Shown piece after piece: positions 27,393 to 37,236 of a DNA stretch of 64,000 nt. Below the pieces are notes generated by a model. It saw only the letters and a program-made list of their open reading frames with translations. It was not told the DNA's origin and did no database searches. The DNA is from Alphaproteobacteria bacterium (GTDB lineage Bacteria > Pseudomonadota > Alphaproteobacteria > Micropepsales > Micropepsaceae). Both the position numbers and the translations under genes were made by a program. The stretch spans positions 1 to 64,000 of the forward strand of contig JAGWJY010000004.1 of the NCBI GenBank assembly GCA_028865545.1, read 5' to 3'. The stretch's first letter is position 1. Every line of letters begins with the position of its first letter.

Positions 27393-27661
27393 GGGCCGCC
27401 CAACACGTGATGCGTCAAGTGGATGTCGCGTGCCTCCAATTCCTGTTCGCGGCAAAAATCCATCAGCAGGATGTCGTCCTTGAGCAGAAAGTCGACGACG
27501 GCCTGCAGAAAACCCGCGTCAGACGCCTGCGCACGCAAGGCCGAGGGCTCCAAGCCAGCGCCGAGAACGAAACGGTCGAAATGGTCCTGCCGGGAGGCCA
27601 GAAAGGCCAAGCCATTGAGGGCAATCGTTTCGGCGCGATCCGGTGTCATCCTTTCCCGCAT
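27389..27661 (-). CDS. DUF3572 family protein
   Basis: ATG 27661 follows AAGGA at seven bases and leads to a 90-residue product MRERMTPDRAETIALNGLAFLASRQDHFDRFVLGAGLEPSALRAQ, which matches the DUF3572 family; the track start at 27784 adds 41 unlikely residues. The family is small, helical, cytoplasmic and largely restricted to Alphaproteobacteria. Alphaproteobacterial members often lie next to divK, as here (divergent, 235 bases away). Function unknown. Confidence 0.82.
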   Translation of the reverse strand: MRERMTPDRAETIALNGLAFLASRQDHFDRFVLGAGLEPSALRAQASDAGFLQAVVDFLLKDDILLMDFCREQELEARDIHLTHHVLGGP

Positions 27662-27896
27662 GAGATTGTCCTTAGCGCATTTTAACTGGAAGGACAGGTG
27701 AAAAAGGGCGGTGGATGAATCGGATGGCGCCCTCAAAAACGTGATTTCCCCCCAATTTGGCTCCCGCCTCAGGGGTAGCGTCAAGGGAGCGTTAAGACAT
27801 CCAACCTAATACTACCGGCGGCCGAAACCACCGAGTCGGCCCCTGCATGCGAGCCGGGCGGCTCGCGGCGGCACCGGGTGCGCGGAGAGGCATGAC

Positions 27897-28271
27897 ATGG
27901 ACGCCAAGGCCAAAACGGTCCTGATCGTGGAAGACAACGAGCTGAACATGAAGCTCTTCCATGACCTTCTGGACGCGCACGGTTATCAGATTTTGCAGAC
28001 GAAGGACGGGATGGAAGCGCTCGATATCGCGCGCGAACACCGCCCGGATCTCATTCTCATGGACATCCAGCTTCCGGAAGTGTCCGGCCTGGAAGTCACA
28101 AAATGGTTGAAGGAAGACGATACGCTGAAGGCCATCCCGGTCGTCGCTGTTACCGCGTTCGCTATGAAGGGCGACGAGGAAGTGATCCGTCAGGGCGGGT
28201 GCGAGGCCTATATCTCCAAACCAATTTCGGTCACCAGCTTTTTGGATACCGTTCGCCGTTTCATCGGATAA
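27897..28271 (+). CDS. divK: Response regulator DivK
   Basis: A 124-residue single receiver domain with no output domain: acidic pocket [11 protein letters not shown], phosphoacceptor D56 in [10 protein letters not shown], switch threonine in [14 protein letters not shown] and lysine in YISKPISV. The match to DivK, including [12 protein letters not shown], is strong. DivK controls the CckA-ChpT-CtrA pathway through DivL and activates PleC/DivJ kinases. pleD follows after nine bases, the classical order. Two GANTC sites (27717 and 27833) lie in the 235-base upstream region. Confidence 0.95.
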   Translation: MDAKAKTVLIVEDNELNMKLFHDLLDAHGYQILQTKDGMEALDIAREHRPDLILMDIQLPEVSGLEVTKWLKEDDTLKAIPVVAVTAFAMKGDEEVIRQGGCEAYISKPISVTSFLDTVRRFIG

Positions 28272-28280
28272 GGAGCGGCC

Positions 28281-29651
28281 ATGACGGCGCGGGTCCTTGT
28301 CGTCGATGACATCCTTTCGAACGTTAAATTGCTCGAAGCCAAATTGACGACCGAATATTTCGAGGTCGTCACGGCTTATTCGGGGCAAGAGGCGCTCGAC
28401 AAGATCGATGAAAGCAATCCTGATATCGTTCTTCTCGACGTTATGATGCCCGGCATGGACGGCTTCGAAGTCTGTCGCCGCATCAAGGCGAATCCTCTGA
28501 CCGCGCATGTTCCCGTCGTCATGGTTACGGCGCTGGACCAGCCGAGCGATCGCGTGGCGGGACTGGAAGCGGGCGCCGACGATTTCCTGACCAAGCCCGT
28601 GGACGATGCAGCTTTGTTTGCACGCGTTCGTTCGCTGGTGCGCCTGAAGATGATGACCGACGAACTGCGCATGCGCGAGACAACCGGGCAGAGCATGGGC
28701 TTGGTCGATCCGGCTTCGACGCTAACAGACAGCACGGTTTCGGGACGAATTCTGATTATCGAAGACCGGCCGGAGTCGGTGGCTTGGTTTAGCAGCGCGC
28801 TTCAGCTTGCCCATGACATCTCCGCCGTAGACACGTTTGAAGAGGCGCTGGTGCGCGTGCGCGGCGGCGACTACGACCTTATCATCGTCAACCTTGGTAT
28901 GCGTGGTTTCGATGGCCTCAGGCTATGCTCGCAGCTCCGTTCGCTGCCGGAAGGGCGCAACGTGCCCATCCTGGTCGTCGTCAGCGACGGTGACAGACGC
29001 AAGCTGAACCAAGCGCTGGAGATGGGCGTCAACGACTACCTTACGCGCCCCGTCGACAAGAACGAGCTGGTGGCGCGCGTGCGCACGCAGCTGCGCAAGA
29101 AGCTCTACGCCGATCGTTTGCGCCAGAACGTACAGCTTAGCCTGGAGATGGCGATCACCGACCAGCTTACGGGCCTGCACAATCGCCGTTACATGAGCCG
29201 CCATCTTAGCAATCTGTTGACGCAAGCGCACAAGTCGGGCAAGCCGCTGGCCTTCGTCATCATGGATATCGATTTCTTCAAGTCGGTCAATGACAACCAC
29301 GGTCATGACATCGGCGACGAAGTGTTGCGCGAGTTCGCCAAACGTATTTCCGCTAACGTCCGCGGGCTTGACCTGGCCTGCCGCTACGGAGGCGAGGAGT
29401 TCGTCGTGGTGATGCCGGACACCGATGTGGCTTACGCCTATTCGGTTGCCGAACGCTTGCGCAAAAGCATCGAGACGACACCGATAGAGATAAGCCGCGC
29501 GCCGGGAAAACTGACCATCACTATCAGCATCGGCATCGCCAGTTCCGAAAGCAGCGATGACAAGGCCGAAGATTTGCTGCGCCGCGCGGACCAGGCACTC
29601 TATCGGGCCAAAAACGGCGGCCGTAATCGCGTCGTTGCCGACGCAGCGTAA
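28281..29651 (+). CDS. pleD: Diguanylate cyclase PleD
   Basis: The 456-residue protein has two receiver domains and a GGDEF domain. REC1 has D53 in VLLDVMMPGMDG; REC2 (about 155-275) lacks the phosphoacceptor context (IIVNLGMRGFDG), as in Caulobacter PleD where it is a dimerisation adaptor. The catalytic site is GGEEF at 370-374 and the inhibitory I-site RGLD at 361-364, so product inhibition by c-di-GMP is expected. It is driven by phosphorylation in the DivK network. Confidence 0.95.
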   Translation: MTARVLVVDDILSNVKLLEAKLTTEYFEVVTAYSGQEALDKIDESNPDIVLLDVMMPGMDGFEVCRRIKANPLTAHVPVVMVTALDQPSDRVAGLEAGADDFLTKPVDDAALFARVRSLVRLKMMTDELRMRETTGQSMGLVDPASTLTDSTVSGRILIIEDRPESVAWFSSALQLAHDISAVDTFEEALVRVRGGDYDLIIVNLGMRGFDGLRLCSQLRSLPEGRNVPILVVVSDGDRRKLNQALEMGVNDYLTRPVDKNELVARVRTQLRKKLYADRLRQNVQLSLEMAITDQLTGLHNRRYMSRHLSNLLTQAHKSGKPLAFVIMDIDFFKSVNDNHGHDIGDEVLREFAKRISANVRGLDLACRYGGEEFVVVMPDTDVAYAYSVAERLRKSIETTPIEISRAPGKLTITISIGIASSESSDDKAEDLLRRADQALYRAKNGGRNRVVADAA

Positions 29652-29660
29652 AGCGGTGAT

Positions 29661-30074
29661 TTACCTCTCTGCCGAACGTGTTGGAGTGCCGCGCATCAGC
29701 GTGATCGGTACCGTCACACTGTTTGTCTGCGACACGATCTTTACATCGACGATGCCGTAACGCGGCAGGTGTGCCGAGACATGGGCGCGTACCGGCACGA
29801 TCGCCTGAATGACAGCCGCGCCCGGTTGCGGCGGCCTTGCCATGAAGTACACTTCCAAAGTTTTCGTTTCCGGGACGGAAGAGTCGCGAACGCGTAGAAC
29901 CGGGCTAGCCCAACCACCAGTGGACACTGCGCCTCTCGCCGTAATGATAAGGCGGTGATGTTCGATGGTCGCCGTCGCGCGATCGACGCGATAAACGAGT
30001 TTGGTCGCCGTCCCGGCGTCCGCACCTGCCGTTACGACAATCAATAAGGCGATGAACGCCGCGTAGACGCGCAT
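29661..30074 (-). CDS. Small secreted protein of unknown function
   Basis: The 137-residue product has a signal peptide (MRVYAAFIALLIVVTAGADA) and a mature part rich in beta patterns (TKLVYRVDRATATIEHHRLIITARGAVSTGGW). No cysteine and no catalytic motif. It converges on pleD with nine bases between stops and is followed on the other strand by the racemase gene. I do not recognise the family. Confidence 0.7.
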   Translation of the reverse strand: MRVYAAFIALLIVVTAGADAGTATKLVYRVDRATATIEHHRLIITARGAVSTGGWASPVLRVRDSSVPETKTLEVYFMARPPQPGAAVIQAIVPVRAHVSAHLPRYGIVDVKIVSQTNSVTVPITLMRGTPTRSAER

Positions 30075-30146
30075 TCTCGCATCTTCCTTTGTCTGCTATT
30101 AGGACCATAGCGCATAAGAGAAAAATGCGGCGCAAATGAGGAGCGC

Positions 30147-31265
30147 ATGGGACCGTTGCAAGGCGTACGCATTGTCGAGTTCGCCGGGCTGGGCCCGGGG
30201 CCCTTTGCGGCGATGCTGTTTTCTGACATGGGCGCGGACGTCATCCGCATTGACCGCAAGGGCGGACGCAGTCCGCACAAAAGCGAGATCATCTATCGCG
30301 GACGGCGCGCCGTCGCGCTCGATATGAAAAATCCCGAGGCGCTGGAAGCCGCGCTGAAACTTGTCGAAAAAGCCGACGGGTTGATCGAAGGCTTCCGGCC
30401 CGGCGTGATGGAACGGCTGGGTGTTGGCCCGGCCATTTGCCTCGCGCGCAATCCGCGTCTCGTCTATGGGCGCATGACGGGTTGGGGGCAGTTTGGTCCA
30501 ATGGCCAACGCCGCAGGCCACGACATCAATTACCTCGCGTTGTCTGGCGCATTGCACGCAATCGGCGAAAAGGATCGCGCACCAGTGCCGCCGCTCAATC
30601 TGGTCGGCGATTTCGGTGGCGGCGCGCTTTATCTCGCCTTCGGCATGGCCTGCGCCATGCTGGAAGCGCGCAGCTCTGGTAAAGGGCAGGTGGTCGACGC
30701 GGCAATGACCGACGGTGCGATTTCGCTAATGTCGTTGTTCTACGGCCTGCGAACCGTCGGTATGTGGAACGATGCACGCGGGGAGAATTTTCTGGACGGT
30801 GGTGCGCATTTCTACGGGACATACGAGACAAAAGACGGCAAGTGGGTCGCAGTAGGATCAATCGAGCCGCAGTTCTACAAAGAACTCCTCGGGAAAGTGG
30901 GTATCGACGATCCGGCGTTCGGCGCCCAAATGGATCGTTCCGCTTGGCCTGCGCTGAAAGCGAAACTCGCGGCGGTATTCAAGACGAAGACGCGCGACGA
31001 ATGGGATACCGTGTTCGCCGGCAGCGATGCCTGCTACGCGCCTGTGTTGTCGATGGCGGAGGCGCCTAAGCATCCCCATAACGTAGCGCGCAAGGCGTTT
31101 GTCGAGGTTGAAGGGGTTACGCAACCTGCACCGGCGCCGCGCTACTCGCGCACCGAGGCCCAGATTCAGGGCCCGCCTGCCGCCGCCGACAACGATGCGG
31201 GGCTTTCCGCCTGGGGCTTCTCAGAAAATGAAATCGCCGCGCTGAGGGACAGCGGTGCGATCTAA
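30147..31265 (+). CDS. CoA-transferase family III, alpha-methylacyl-CoA racemase type
   Basis: The 372-residue protein starts [35 protein letters not shown], typical of alpha-methylacyl-CoA racemase (AMACR/MCR). Catalytic residues of MCR are matched: histidine in [14 protein letters not shown] and aspartate in [28 protein letters not shown] carries the glutamate. It would epimerise 2-methyl-branched acyl-CoA esters, allowing stereospecific beta-oxidation. It shares four bases with the convergent xthA stop. Confidence 0.9.
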   Translation: MGPLQGVRIVEFAGLGPGPFAAMLFSDMGADVIRIDRKGGRSPHKSEIIYRGRRAVALDMKNPEALEAALKLVEKADGLIEGFRPGVMERLGVGPAICLARNPRLVYGRMTGWGQFGPMANAAGHDINYLALSGALHAIGEKDRAPVPPLNLVGDFGGGALYLAFGMACAMLEARSSGKGQVVDAAMTDGAISLMSLFYGLRTVGMWNDARGENFLDGGAHFYGTYETKDGKWVAVGSIEPQFYKELLGKVGIDDPAFGAQMDRSAWPALKAKLAAVFKTKTRDEWDTVFAGSDACYAPVLSMAEAPKHPHNVARKAFVEVEGVTQPAPAPRYSRTEAQIQGPPAAADNDAGLSAWGFSENEIAALRDSGAI

Positions 31266-32044
31266 ACCTCGACCTCGCACCACACTGGCACGTGGTCGGA
31301 CGGCTTTTCGCGGCCGCGGACGCGCTTGTCGATGGCGCAAACCTTCAATCGATCGAGCGCCTGTGGCGACAGCAGGATGTGGTCGATGCGGATGCCGTGG
31401 TCCTTCTGCCATGCTCCGGCCTGATAATCCCAGAAGGTATAGCGGTTGGGCTGTGCATTGCAGGCGCGAAAAGCGTCCGCGTAGCCGAGGTTTTCGATCT
31501 TGCGCAGCGCGGCGCGCGACTCCGGCTGGAACAACGCGTCCTGGGACCAGGCAGCCGGATCGTAGCAGTCCTCCGGCATCGGGATAACATTGTAATCGCC
31601 CATCAGCACCACAGGCTCTTCGAAAGTCAGCAGGGCGCGGGCGCGATCATGCAGGCGTTCCAGCCATGCTAGCTTGTAGGCGAATTTCTCGGTGCCGATC
31701 GGATTGCCGTTGGGGGCATAGATCGACGCGATACGGATCACGCCTTTGTCGCCGGTCGCGACAGCTTCGAGATAGCGGGCGTGGTCATCATCCTTGCCGC
31801 CGGGCAGGCGGGGGGTAACGTCCTCCAGCGGACGCTTCGACAGAATCGCCACGCCGTTGTATGTTTTTTGTCCGTGTACGGCGCAGTTATAGCCGAGATC
31901 TTCGAAAGTCGCGGCCGGGAAGGTGTCGTCCGTGCATTTGATCTCCTGCAGGCAGACGATATCCGGCGAGGCTTCCTTTAGCCATTGCACGGCGGCATCC
32001 AGCCTTGCCTTCACAGAGTTCACATTCCAGGTGGCGATCTTCAT
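31262..32044 (-). CDS. xthA: Exodeoxyribonuclease III
   Basis: ATG 32044 gives [15 protein letters not shown], the canonical start, and 260 residues; the track start at 32119 is too far upstream. Active-site residues are E34 (CLQEIKC), Y in YNGVAILS, D and N in GDYNVIP, and DH in [11 protein letters not shown]. It is an AP endonuclease and 3' exonuclease in base excision repair. The erpA gene upstream on the same strand is a common neighbour in this class. Confidence 0.95.
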   Translation of the reverse strand: MKIATWNVNSVKARLDAAVQWLKEASPDIVCLQEIKCTDDTFPAATFEDLGYNCAVHGQKTYNGVAILSKRPLEDVTPRLPGGKDDDHARYLEAVATGDKGVIRIASIYAPNGNPIGTEKFAYKLAWLERLHDRARALLTFEEPVVLMGDYNVIPMPEDCYDPAAWSQDALFQPESRAALRKIENLGYADAFRACNAQPNRYTFWDYQAGAWQKDHGIRIDHILLSPQALDRLKVCAIDKRVRGREKPSDHVPVWCEVEV

Positions 32045-32094
32045 GGCATCATTCTTGACGGTGTCGCCGGAGGCGTGAGGTTGGGTTGTGGCGG

Positions 32095-32436
32095 TTAGAC
32101 CGAAAAACTCGTGCCGCAACCGCAGGAAGAGGTAGCATTCGGGTTGTTCACCTTGAACGAGGCGCCGATCAGGTCGTCGACAAAATCGATTTCGGCGCCT
32201 TTGAGGAACTCTAACGAGGTGGAGTCGATCAACACCGTGACGCCGCCTTCCTGAATGGCTAGGTCGTCATCGGCGCGGATATTGTCCAAGGCGAAATTGT
32301 ACTGAAAGCCGGAGCAGCCGCCGCCGGTAACCGCCAGGCGCAGCATCATGGGCTGGCCTTCGGCCGCAATAATCTCGGCGATCCGCTTGGCGGCGCGGGA
32401 TGAAACCTTGACGGGCAGGGCTGTTTCGACGGTCAT
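32095..32436 (-). CDS. erpA: A-type iron-sulfur carrier ErpA
   Basis: The 113-residue protein has the HesB/IscA fold with C41 in GGGCSGFQYNF and the C105-G-C107 pair in SCGCGTSFSV, the three cysteines that hold the cluster. The LEFLKGAEIDFVDDLIGASFKVNNPNA stretch is typical of ErpA. It transfers Fe-S clusters to apo-proteins; candidates in this window include ETF-QO, MutY and the radical SAM protein. It is divergent from dgt. Confidence 0.92.
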   Translation of the reverse strand: MTVETALPVKVSSRAAKRIAEIIAAEGQPMMLRLAVTGGGCSGFQYNFALDNIRADDDLAIQEGGVTVLIDSTSLEFLKGAEIDFVDDLIGASFKVNNPNATSSCGCGTSFSV

Positions 32437-32507
32437 GGATGTCCTTTAAGTGCCATAATCATAGCGAGTCTTATGTAGTCATGGGAATGGCAAGCGCAAA
32501 GGCCGGA

Positions 32508-33713
32508 ATGACGGAGATTTCGCCTGCCGGGCGGCTTCTGGGGCCGCTTTTCGTGCCGCCGGTCGCGCGAGCGCCCTACGCCACCAAGCCCGCGGACAGT
32601 CGCGGGCGGCTTTACCCGGAAAACGAAAGCGCCACGCGCACGTGTTATCAGCGTGATCGCGACCGCGTGCTCCATTCCACCGCCTTCCGCCGCCTCAAGC
32701 ATAAGACGCAGGTCTTCGTGCAGCATGAAGGCGATTATTACCGCACACGCATGACACATTCTCTGGAAGTGGCGCAGATCGCCCGGTCCGTATCGCGGGT
32801 GTTAGCGCTGGACGAGGATTTGGCGGAGGCTTTGGCGCTGGCCCATGACATGGGCCATACGCCGTTTGGCCATGCGGGCGAAGAAGCGTTGGCGGCAGCG
32901 AGCGCTCATATCGGCGGGTTCGATCACAACGCCCACGCCCTGCGCCTGGTAACCAAGCTTGAGCATCGCTATCCCGACTTCGACGGCTTGAACCTGACCT
33001 GGGAGACACTCGAAGGCCTCGTCAAGCATAACGGTCCGATCAAGCCGCCGGTGCCGGCGCCGATCTCGAGTTTCGATGCGCGCTGGCCGCTGGAGCTCTC
33101 CACCTGGCCGGGGCTCGAAGCGCAGATCGCGGCGTTGGCCGACGACATCGCCTATCTCACGCACGACATCGACGACGGATTGCGGGCGGGCCTTTTCGAA
33201 ATCGACGACCTGGAGGGTGCGCCGCTCGCGGGCATGCATGTGACCGCAATCCGCGCGCGCTATGGTGCGCTGGAACTCAGCCGCTTCATCGGCGAACTCG
33301 TCCGCACACTGATCGGCTTGCTGGCCGAGGATCTAATTGCCGAGACGCGGACTCGCTTGGCGCGGGCATGTCCGGGTTCGGCCGCGATGGTGCGGGGCGG
33401 CGAGGGCCCGACAGCCTCCTTTTCTCCGTCGATGGAGCGGGACGCCGCGGCGCTAAAGCAGTTCCTTTTCAGCCGCATGTATCGTCACAAACGGGTCATG
33501 GCGTCGATGGACAAGGCAAAGACGGTCGTGGCAGAACTGTTCAAGGCCTTATCGCGCGAGCCGTCGCTGTTGCCAGCAGACTGGGCGGCGGCGTGCGGGG
33601 GTGGCGGTGATGCCGTTACGTCCGGAATCGTCCGGGACTACATTGCCGGCATGACGGATCGCTTTGCACTGCAGGAATATCGGCGGATTTTCCACACAGA
33701 GATTGCGCTTTAA
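32508..33713 (+). CDS. dgt: dGTP triphosphohydrolase-like HD protein
   Basis: The track start is 32439; I prefer ATG 32508, with AAGG five bases upstream, giving 401 residues and leaving room for divergent promoters. ATGs at 32481 and 32487 remain possible. HD-domain metal ligands are in RMTHSLEVAQIARS and LAHDMGHTPFGHAGE, with DDIAYLTHDIDDG later. The RAPYATKPADSRGRLYPE start and RDRDRVLHSTAFRRLKHKTQVF are typical of alphaproteobacterial Dgt. It hydrolyses dNTPs to nucleosides and triphosphate. Confidence 0.92.
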   Translation: MTEISPAGRLLGPLFVPPVARAPYATKPADSRGRLYPENESATRTCYQRDRDRVLHSTAFRRLKHKTQVFVQHEGDYYRTRMTHSLEVAQIARSVSRVLALDEDLAEALALAHDMGHTPFGHAGEEALAAASAHIGGFDHNAHALRLVTKLEHRYPDFDGLNLTWETLEGLVKHNGPIKPPVPAPISSFDARWPLELSTWPGLEAQIAALADDIAYLTHDIDDGLRAGLFEIDDLEGAPLAGMHVTAIRARYGALELSRFIGELVRTLIGLLAEDLIAETRTRLARACPGSAAMVRGGEGPTASFSPSMERDAAALKQFLFSRMYRHKRVMASMDKAKTVVAELFKALSREPSLLPADWAAACGGGGDAVTSGIVRDYIAGMTDRFALQEYRRIFHTEIAL

Positions 33714-33783
33714 GACCTTAAGGACGCCGTGATTCGGCCGTGGGCCGGTGCTACATTGATGCCATCAGATTCGGAGCAGGCGG

Positions 33784-34638
33784 ATGCCCAAATACGAACG
33801 CGATACCTATGAGCCAGATGATGTCCGCGTCTTCGACGGTGGCGCGGATGAAGAGGAAGATGGAGGTTCGCACCTGCCAGTCGTCATAGTCATCTCGCTC
33901 TTGGTGCTGGCGGCGTTCGGCGGGGTGGTTTGGCTTGCCTACAACAACGGCGTGGCGCACGGCCGGGCAGACGTGCCAACACAAACCGTCGCGCAGAACA
34001 CGGCTAACGAGCCTGCGGCGACGGCGCCAGGCAGTGGCGACATACCCACCAAGCAGATCAAGGTCTATCAACAGCCGGCAGGCGCGGATGAGGACGCCGG
34101 CCAGAGCAGCCCGGCGGCAGCGCCTATGACCAAAGCCCCAGCGGCCCTGCAGGCGCGGCCTGTCGAGCCGATGAAAGCGGCAGCAACGCCGCCGGCAGCC
34201 ATGACGACGACCGCCAAGGCGCCGTTGAAAATCGCAGAGAAGTCGCCGAAACGGATGCCGGCAAAGGTTGTCGAGGCACCGAAGCCAGCCACGGCACCAC
34301 CGGCGAAGCTGATGCCCGCCAAAACGGCCGAAAAGCCTGTGGAGAAGCCTGTTGCGAAAACCGTGGCCGCACCGGCTGCGGCTGCCGCCGGCGGGGGGTA
34401 TGTGTTGCAGATCGGCGCCTATAAGTCGCAAAACGACGCCGATGCGGCATGGAAGGCTTATCAAGCCAAGCACGTAGCCCTGCTTTCGGGCATTTCTTCG
34501 GATGTCCAGAAAGCCGATCTGGGTGACAAAGGGGTGTGGTACCGGCTGCGCGTCGGCTCGTTCGCCGACAAAGATGCTGCGGCTGCGCTCTGTGATCGCT
34601 TAAAGGCGAACGGTGGGGCGTGTTTTCCGGCGAAGTGA
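33784..34638 (+). CDS. Membrane-anchored SPOR-domain protein
   Basis: A 284-residue bitopic protein: acidic cytoplasmic N-terminus (about 1-30), one TM (PVVIVISLLVLAAFGGVVWLAY), a long Ala/Pro/Lys-rich periplasmic linker (about 60-200) and a C-terminal SPOR domain (YVLQIGAYKSQNDADAAW to ACFPA). It should bind septal peptidoglycan and take part in division. In most Alphaproteobacteria argS lies between dgt and this gene; here only 70 bases separate them. Confidence 0.9.
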   Translation: MPKYERDTYEPDDVRVFDGGADEEEDGGSHLPVVIVISLLVLAAFGGVVWLAYNNGVAHGRADVPTQTVAQNTANEPAATAPGSGDIPTKQIKVYQQPAGADEDAGQSSPAAAPMTKAPAALQARPVEPMKAAATPPAAMTTTAKAPLKIAEKSPKRMPAKVVEAPKPATAPPAKLMPAKTAEKPVEKPVAKTVAAPAAAAAGGGYVLQIGAYKSQNDADAAWKAYQAKHVALLSGISSDVQKADLGDKGVWYRLRVGSFADKDAAAALCDRLKANGGACFPAK

Positions 34639-34667
34639 GTTGAGCGCCGAGAGCGGATTAAAGGGAC

Positions 34668-35681
34668 ATGCGTACAAGGGTCGTCTACGGGTGCTCCGGC
34701 TTGCAGCTCGGGGCAGAGGAGCGCGCGTTTTTTCGCGATGCCCAACCGTGGGGGTTCATCCTCTTTGGCCGCAACGTCGCCGATCACGAACAGGTGCGCG
34801 AGCTGGTTGGGGCATTGCGCGAAACCGTTGACGATGCACGTGCGCCAGTGCTGATCGATCAGGAAGGTGGCCGTGTGTCGCGCCTCAAGCCACCCAACTG
34901 GCGCGAACGCCCGGCTGCCGTGCGCTTCGGGGAAGTCTATGCGAAGGCGCGCGAAGCGGCTTGTGAGGCGGCCTATCTGAACGCCCGGCTGATCGCCAGC
35001 GATCTCGTTGATCTCGGCATCAACGTCGACTGTCTGCCGTTGCTCGACATCCCGGTGGAGGGAGCCGACGACGTGATCGGCGATCGCGCCTTTGCGCGCG
35101 ATCCAACCACCATCATCGACCTTGGCCGCGCAGCGATCGAAGGGTTGATGGAAGGTGGTGTCCTGCCAGTCATGAAGCACATTCCCGGCCACGGGCGCGC
35201 CATGGCGGACTCTCATCTGGCGTTGCCGCATGTGGATACGGACACGGAAATGCTAAGCGCAACGGACTTCGTTACTTTCCGCAGCCTGAACCAATGTCCG
35301 TTGGCAATGACGGCCCATGTGGTCTACGACACGATTGATCCGCAACGTCCAGCGACCACGAGCCCCAAGGTGATTCGCGACGTGATTCGCGGCGAAATCG
35401 GCTTCGACGGCCTGCTAATGTCGGACGACATTTCAATGGGGGCGCTTTCCGGGCCGGTTTCCGTGCGCACCAAAGCGGCCCTGTTCGCGGGCTGCGATGT
35501 CGTGCTTCACTGCAATGGCAAGATCGAGGAGATGAAGGACGTGGCCGAGGAAGCGAAGCCGCTCGAAGGCGCGTCGCTCAAACGCGCAGAGCATGCGCTT
35601 GGCCTGCTGACGTCTCCAGATCCTTTCAATCCAGCCAGCGCGGAAGCGCGGCTTAGCGAACTTCTGGGAGCCGCCGCGTGA
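34668..35681 (+). CDS. nagZ: Beta-N-acetylhexosaminidase
   Basis: The 337-residue glycoside hydrolase family 3 enzyme has the substrate loop VLIDQEGGRVSRLKPP, the KHIPGHGRAMADSHLALP catalytic His/Asp loop and the nucleophile aspartate in GLLMSDDISMGAL. No signal peptide, so it is cytoplasmic and removes GlcNAc from GlcNAc-anhydroMurNAc-peptides in peptidoglycan recycling. It overlaps scpA by GTGA at 35678. Confidence 0.94.
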   Translation: MRTRVVYGCSGLQLGAEERAFFRDAQPWGFILFGRNVADHEQVRELVGALRETVDDARAPVLIDQEGGRVSRLKPPNWRERPAAVRFGEVYAKAREAACEAAYLNARLIASDLVDLGINVDCLPLLDIPVEGADDVIGDRAFARDPTTIIDLGRAAIEGLMEGGVLPVMKHIPGHGRAMADSHLALPHVDTDTEMLSATDFVTFRSLNQCPLAMTAHVVYDTIDPQRPATTSPKVIRDVIRGEIGFDGLLMSDDISMGALSGPVSVRTKAALFAGCDVVLHCNGKIEEMKDVAEEAKPLEGASLKRAEHALGLLTSPDPFNPASAEARLSELLGAAA

Positions 35682-36484
35682 GCGAACCGCTTGAGACCGC
35701 AACCTTCGAGGAGTTTGAGGCCTCCGCTGCGGCGCCGGAAGACGCACTGGTGGTGACCGTCGACGGCTTCGAGGGACCGCTGGACCTGCTGTTGACACTG
35801 GCGCGCAACCAGAAGGTCGATATCGCCAAGATCTCGATCCTCAAATTGGCCGACCAGTACCTGGAATTCATCGAGTCCGCCAAAAAGATGAACCTGGAGC
35901 TGGCGGCCGACTATCTGGTGATGGCCGCCTGGCTGGCCTATCTGAAATCGCGCCTGATCCTGCCGCAGCCCGAGAGCGCGGAAGGCGAACCGACGGCGGA
36001 CGAGATGGCGTCACGCTTGCGCTGGCGCCTGCAGCGGCTGGAAGCCATGCGGGAAGCCGCAGCGCGGCTGATGGCACGCGATCGGATCGGACGTGACGTC
36101 TTCGCCCGCGGCATGCCAGAGCCGGTGAAGGTGGTGAAGCTCCGCACCTATACAGACTCCCTCTACGACCTGCTGACGGCCTATGCGACCGAGCGGGTAA
36201 AGAAGATGCGCGGCAAGACCTACCAGCCGCACATGTCGCCGGTCTTGCTGATCGAAGAGGCCAGGGAACGCCTGGAGCGGATGTTGGGCAGGATTCCCGA
36301 CTGGAGCGGGCTCACAAACCTGTTGCCGCTTGGCTGGACAGGGGGGCAGAAGCGGCGGTCAGCGCTTGCGAGCACGCTTCTGGCGTGCCTAGAACTGGCC
36401 AGGGACGGGCGGGTCGAGATTCGCCAGATGGGGCCGTTTGAGGAAATTTTTATCAGGGATCGTGGCAACGAGGCCTTAGCATGA
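35678..36484 (+). CDS. scpA: Segregation and condensation protein A
   Basis: The 268-residue kleisin starts at GTG 35678 inside the nagZ stop. The N-terminal helical SMC-binding domain is VDGFEGPLDLLLTLARNQKVDIAKISILKLADQYLEFIE; the C-terminal winged helix lies near 225-265. ScpA bridges the two heads of the Smc dimer, whose gene is 10 kb downstream. It overlaps scpB by ATGA. Confidence 0.95.
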   Translation: MSEPLETATFEEFEASAAAPEDALVVTVDGFEGPLDLLLTLARNQKVDIAKISILKLADQYLEFIESAKKMNLELAADYLVMAAWLAYLKSRLILPQPESAEGEPTADEMASRLRWRLQRLEAMREAAARLMARDRIGRDVFARGMPEPVKVVKLRTYTDSLYDLLTAYATERVKKMRGKTYQPHMSPVLLIEEARERLERMLGRIPDWSGLTNLLPLGWTGGQKRRSALASTLLACLELARDGRVEIRQMGPFEEIFIRDRGNEALA

Positions 36485-37236
36485 ACCGCGTATTGCGTTT
36501 GAGAGAAGCCCTGGCAGAAGCAATAGCCGACGACGGCGTTGTCACAGGGACGGAAAGGGTAGAAGAGGCTGTGTCCGGCGTAAACATAGAGCATTTGCGG
36601 ATGACCGAGGCGCTGCTGTTTGCGGCTTCCGAGCCGTTGGATGAAGCCGCGCTGGCCTCATCGCTGCCTGAGGGGGCGGACGTCGCAGGCATTCTCCAGG
36701 AACTTCGACGTATCTATGAAGGCAGGGGTGTAACCCTCTCTTGTGTTGCGGAAAAATGGCAATTTCGTACTGCGCCGGACCTGGCCTTCCTGCTCCGCCG
36801 GGAGAAGCCCGAGCAGAAGCGCCTGTCGCGTGCCGCGATCGAGACGCTTGCCATCATCGCCTACCACCAGCCCGTCACCCGGGCTGAAGTTGAGGATATT
36901 CGCGGCGTCGCCCTGTCCAAGGGGACTGTCGACGCTCTAATGGAGATCGGTTGGGTCAAAATCCGCGGCCGTAAGCGTACGCCGGGCCGTCCGGTAACTT
37001 ACGGCACGACGGACGCCTTCCTGGTACAGTTCGGCTTGGAAAGCGTCAGCCACCTGCCGGGAATGGACGAACTGAAGGCCGCCGGCTTCCTGGAGGCCAT
37101 GCCACCGTCAGGCTTCGACGTACCGAGCCCAAGCGATGAGTTGGGCCCCGACGAAGATCCCTACGACGGGGAAGAGCCGGGCGACCTGGCGACTGGCACG
37201 GCGGATCCCTTCGCGCCGGCCTCATCGGACGGCTGA
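36481..37236 (+). CDS. scpB: Segregation and condensation protein B
   Basis: The 251-residue protein contains the ScpB tandem winged helices: MTEALLFAASEPLDEAALASSL, then LSRAAIETLAIIAYHQPVTRAEVEDIRGVALSKGTVDALMEIGWVKIRGRKRTPGRPVTYGTTDAFLVQFGL. The start at 36481 overlaps the scpA stop; the conserved part begins about residue 40, so the true N-terminus could be shorter. The acidic tail after residue 210 is disordered. It forms the condensin complex with ScpA and Smc. Confidence 0.94.
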   Translation: MNRVLRLREALAEAIADDGVVTGTERVEEAVSGVNIEHLRMTEALLFAASEPLDEAALASSLPEGADVAGILQELRRIYEGRGVTLSCVAEKWQFRTAPDLAFLLRREKPEQKRLSRAAIETLAIIAYHQPVTRAEVEDIRGVALSKGTVDALMEIGWVKIRGRKRTPGRPVTYGTTDAFLVQFGLESVSHLPGMDELKAAGFLEAMPPSGFDVPSPSDELGPDEDPYDGEEPGDLATGTADPFAPASSDG

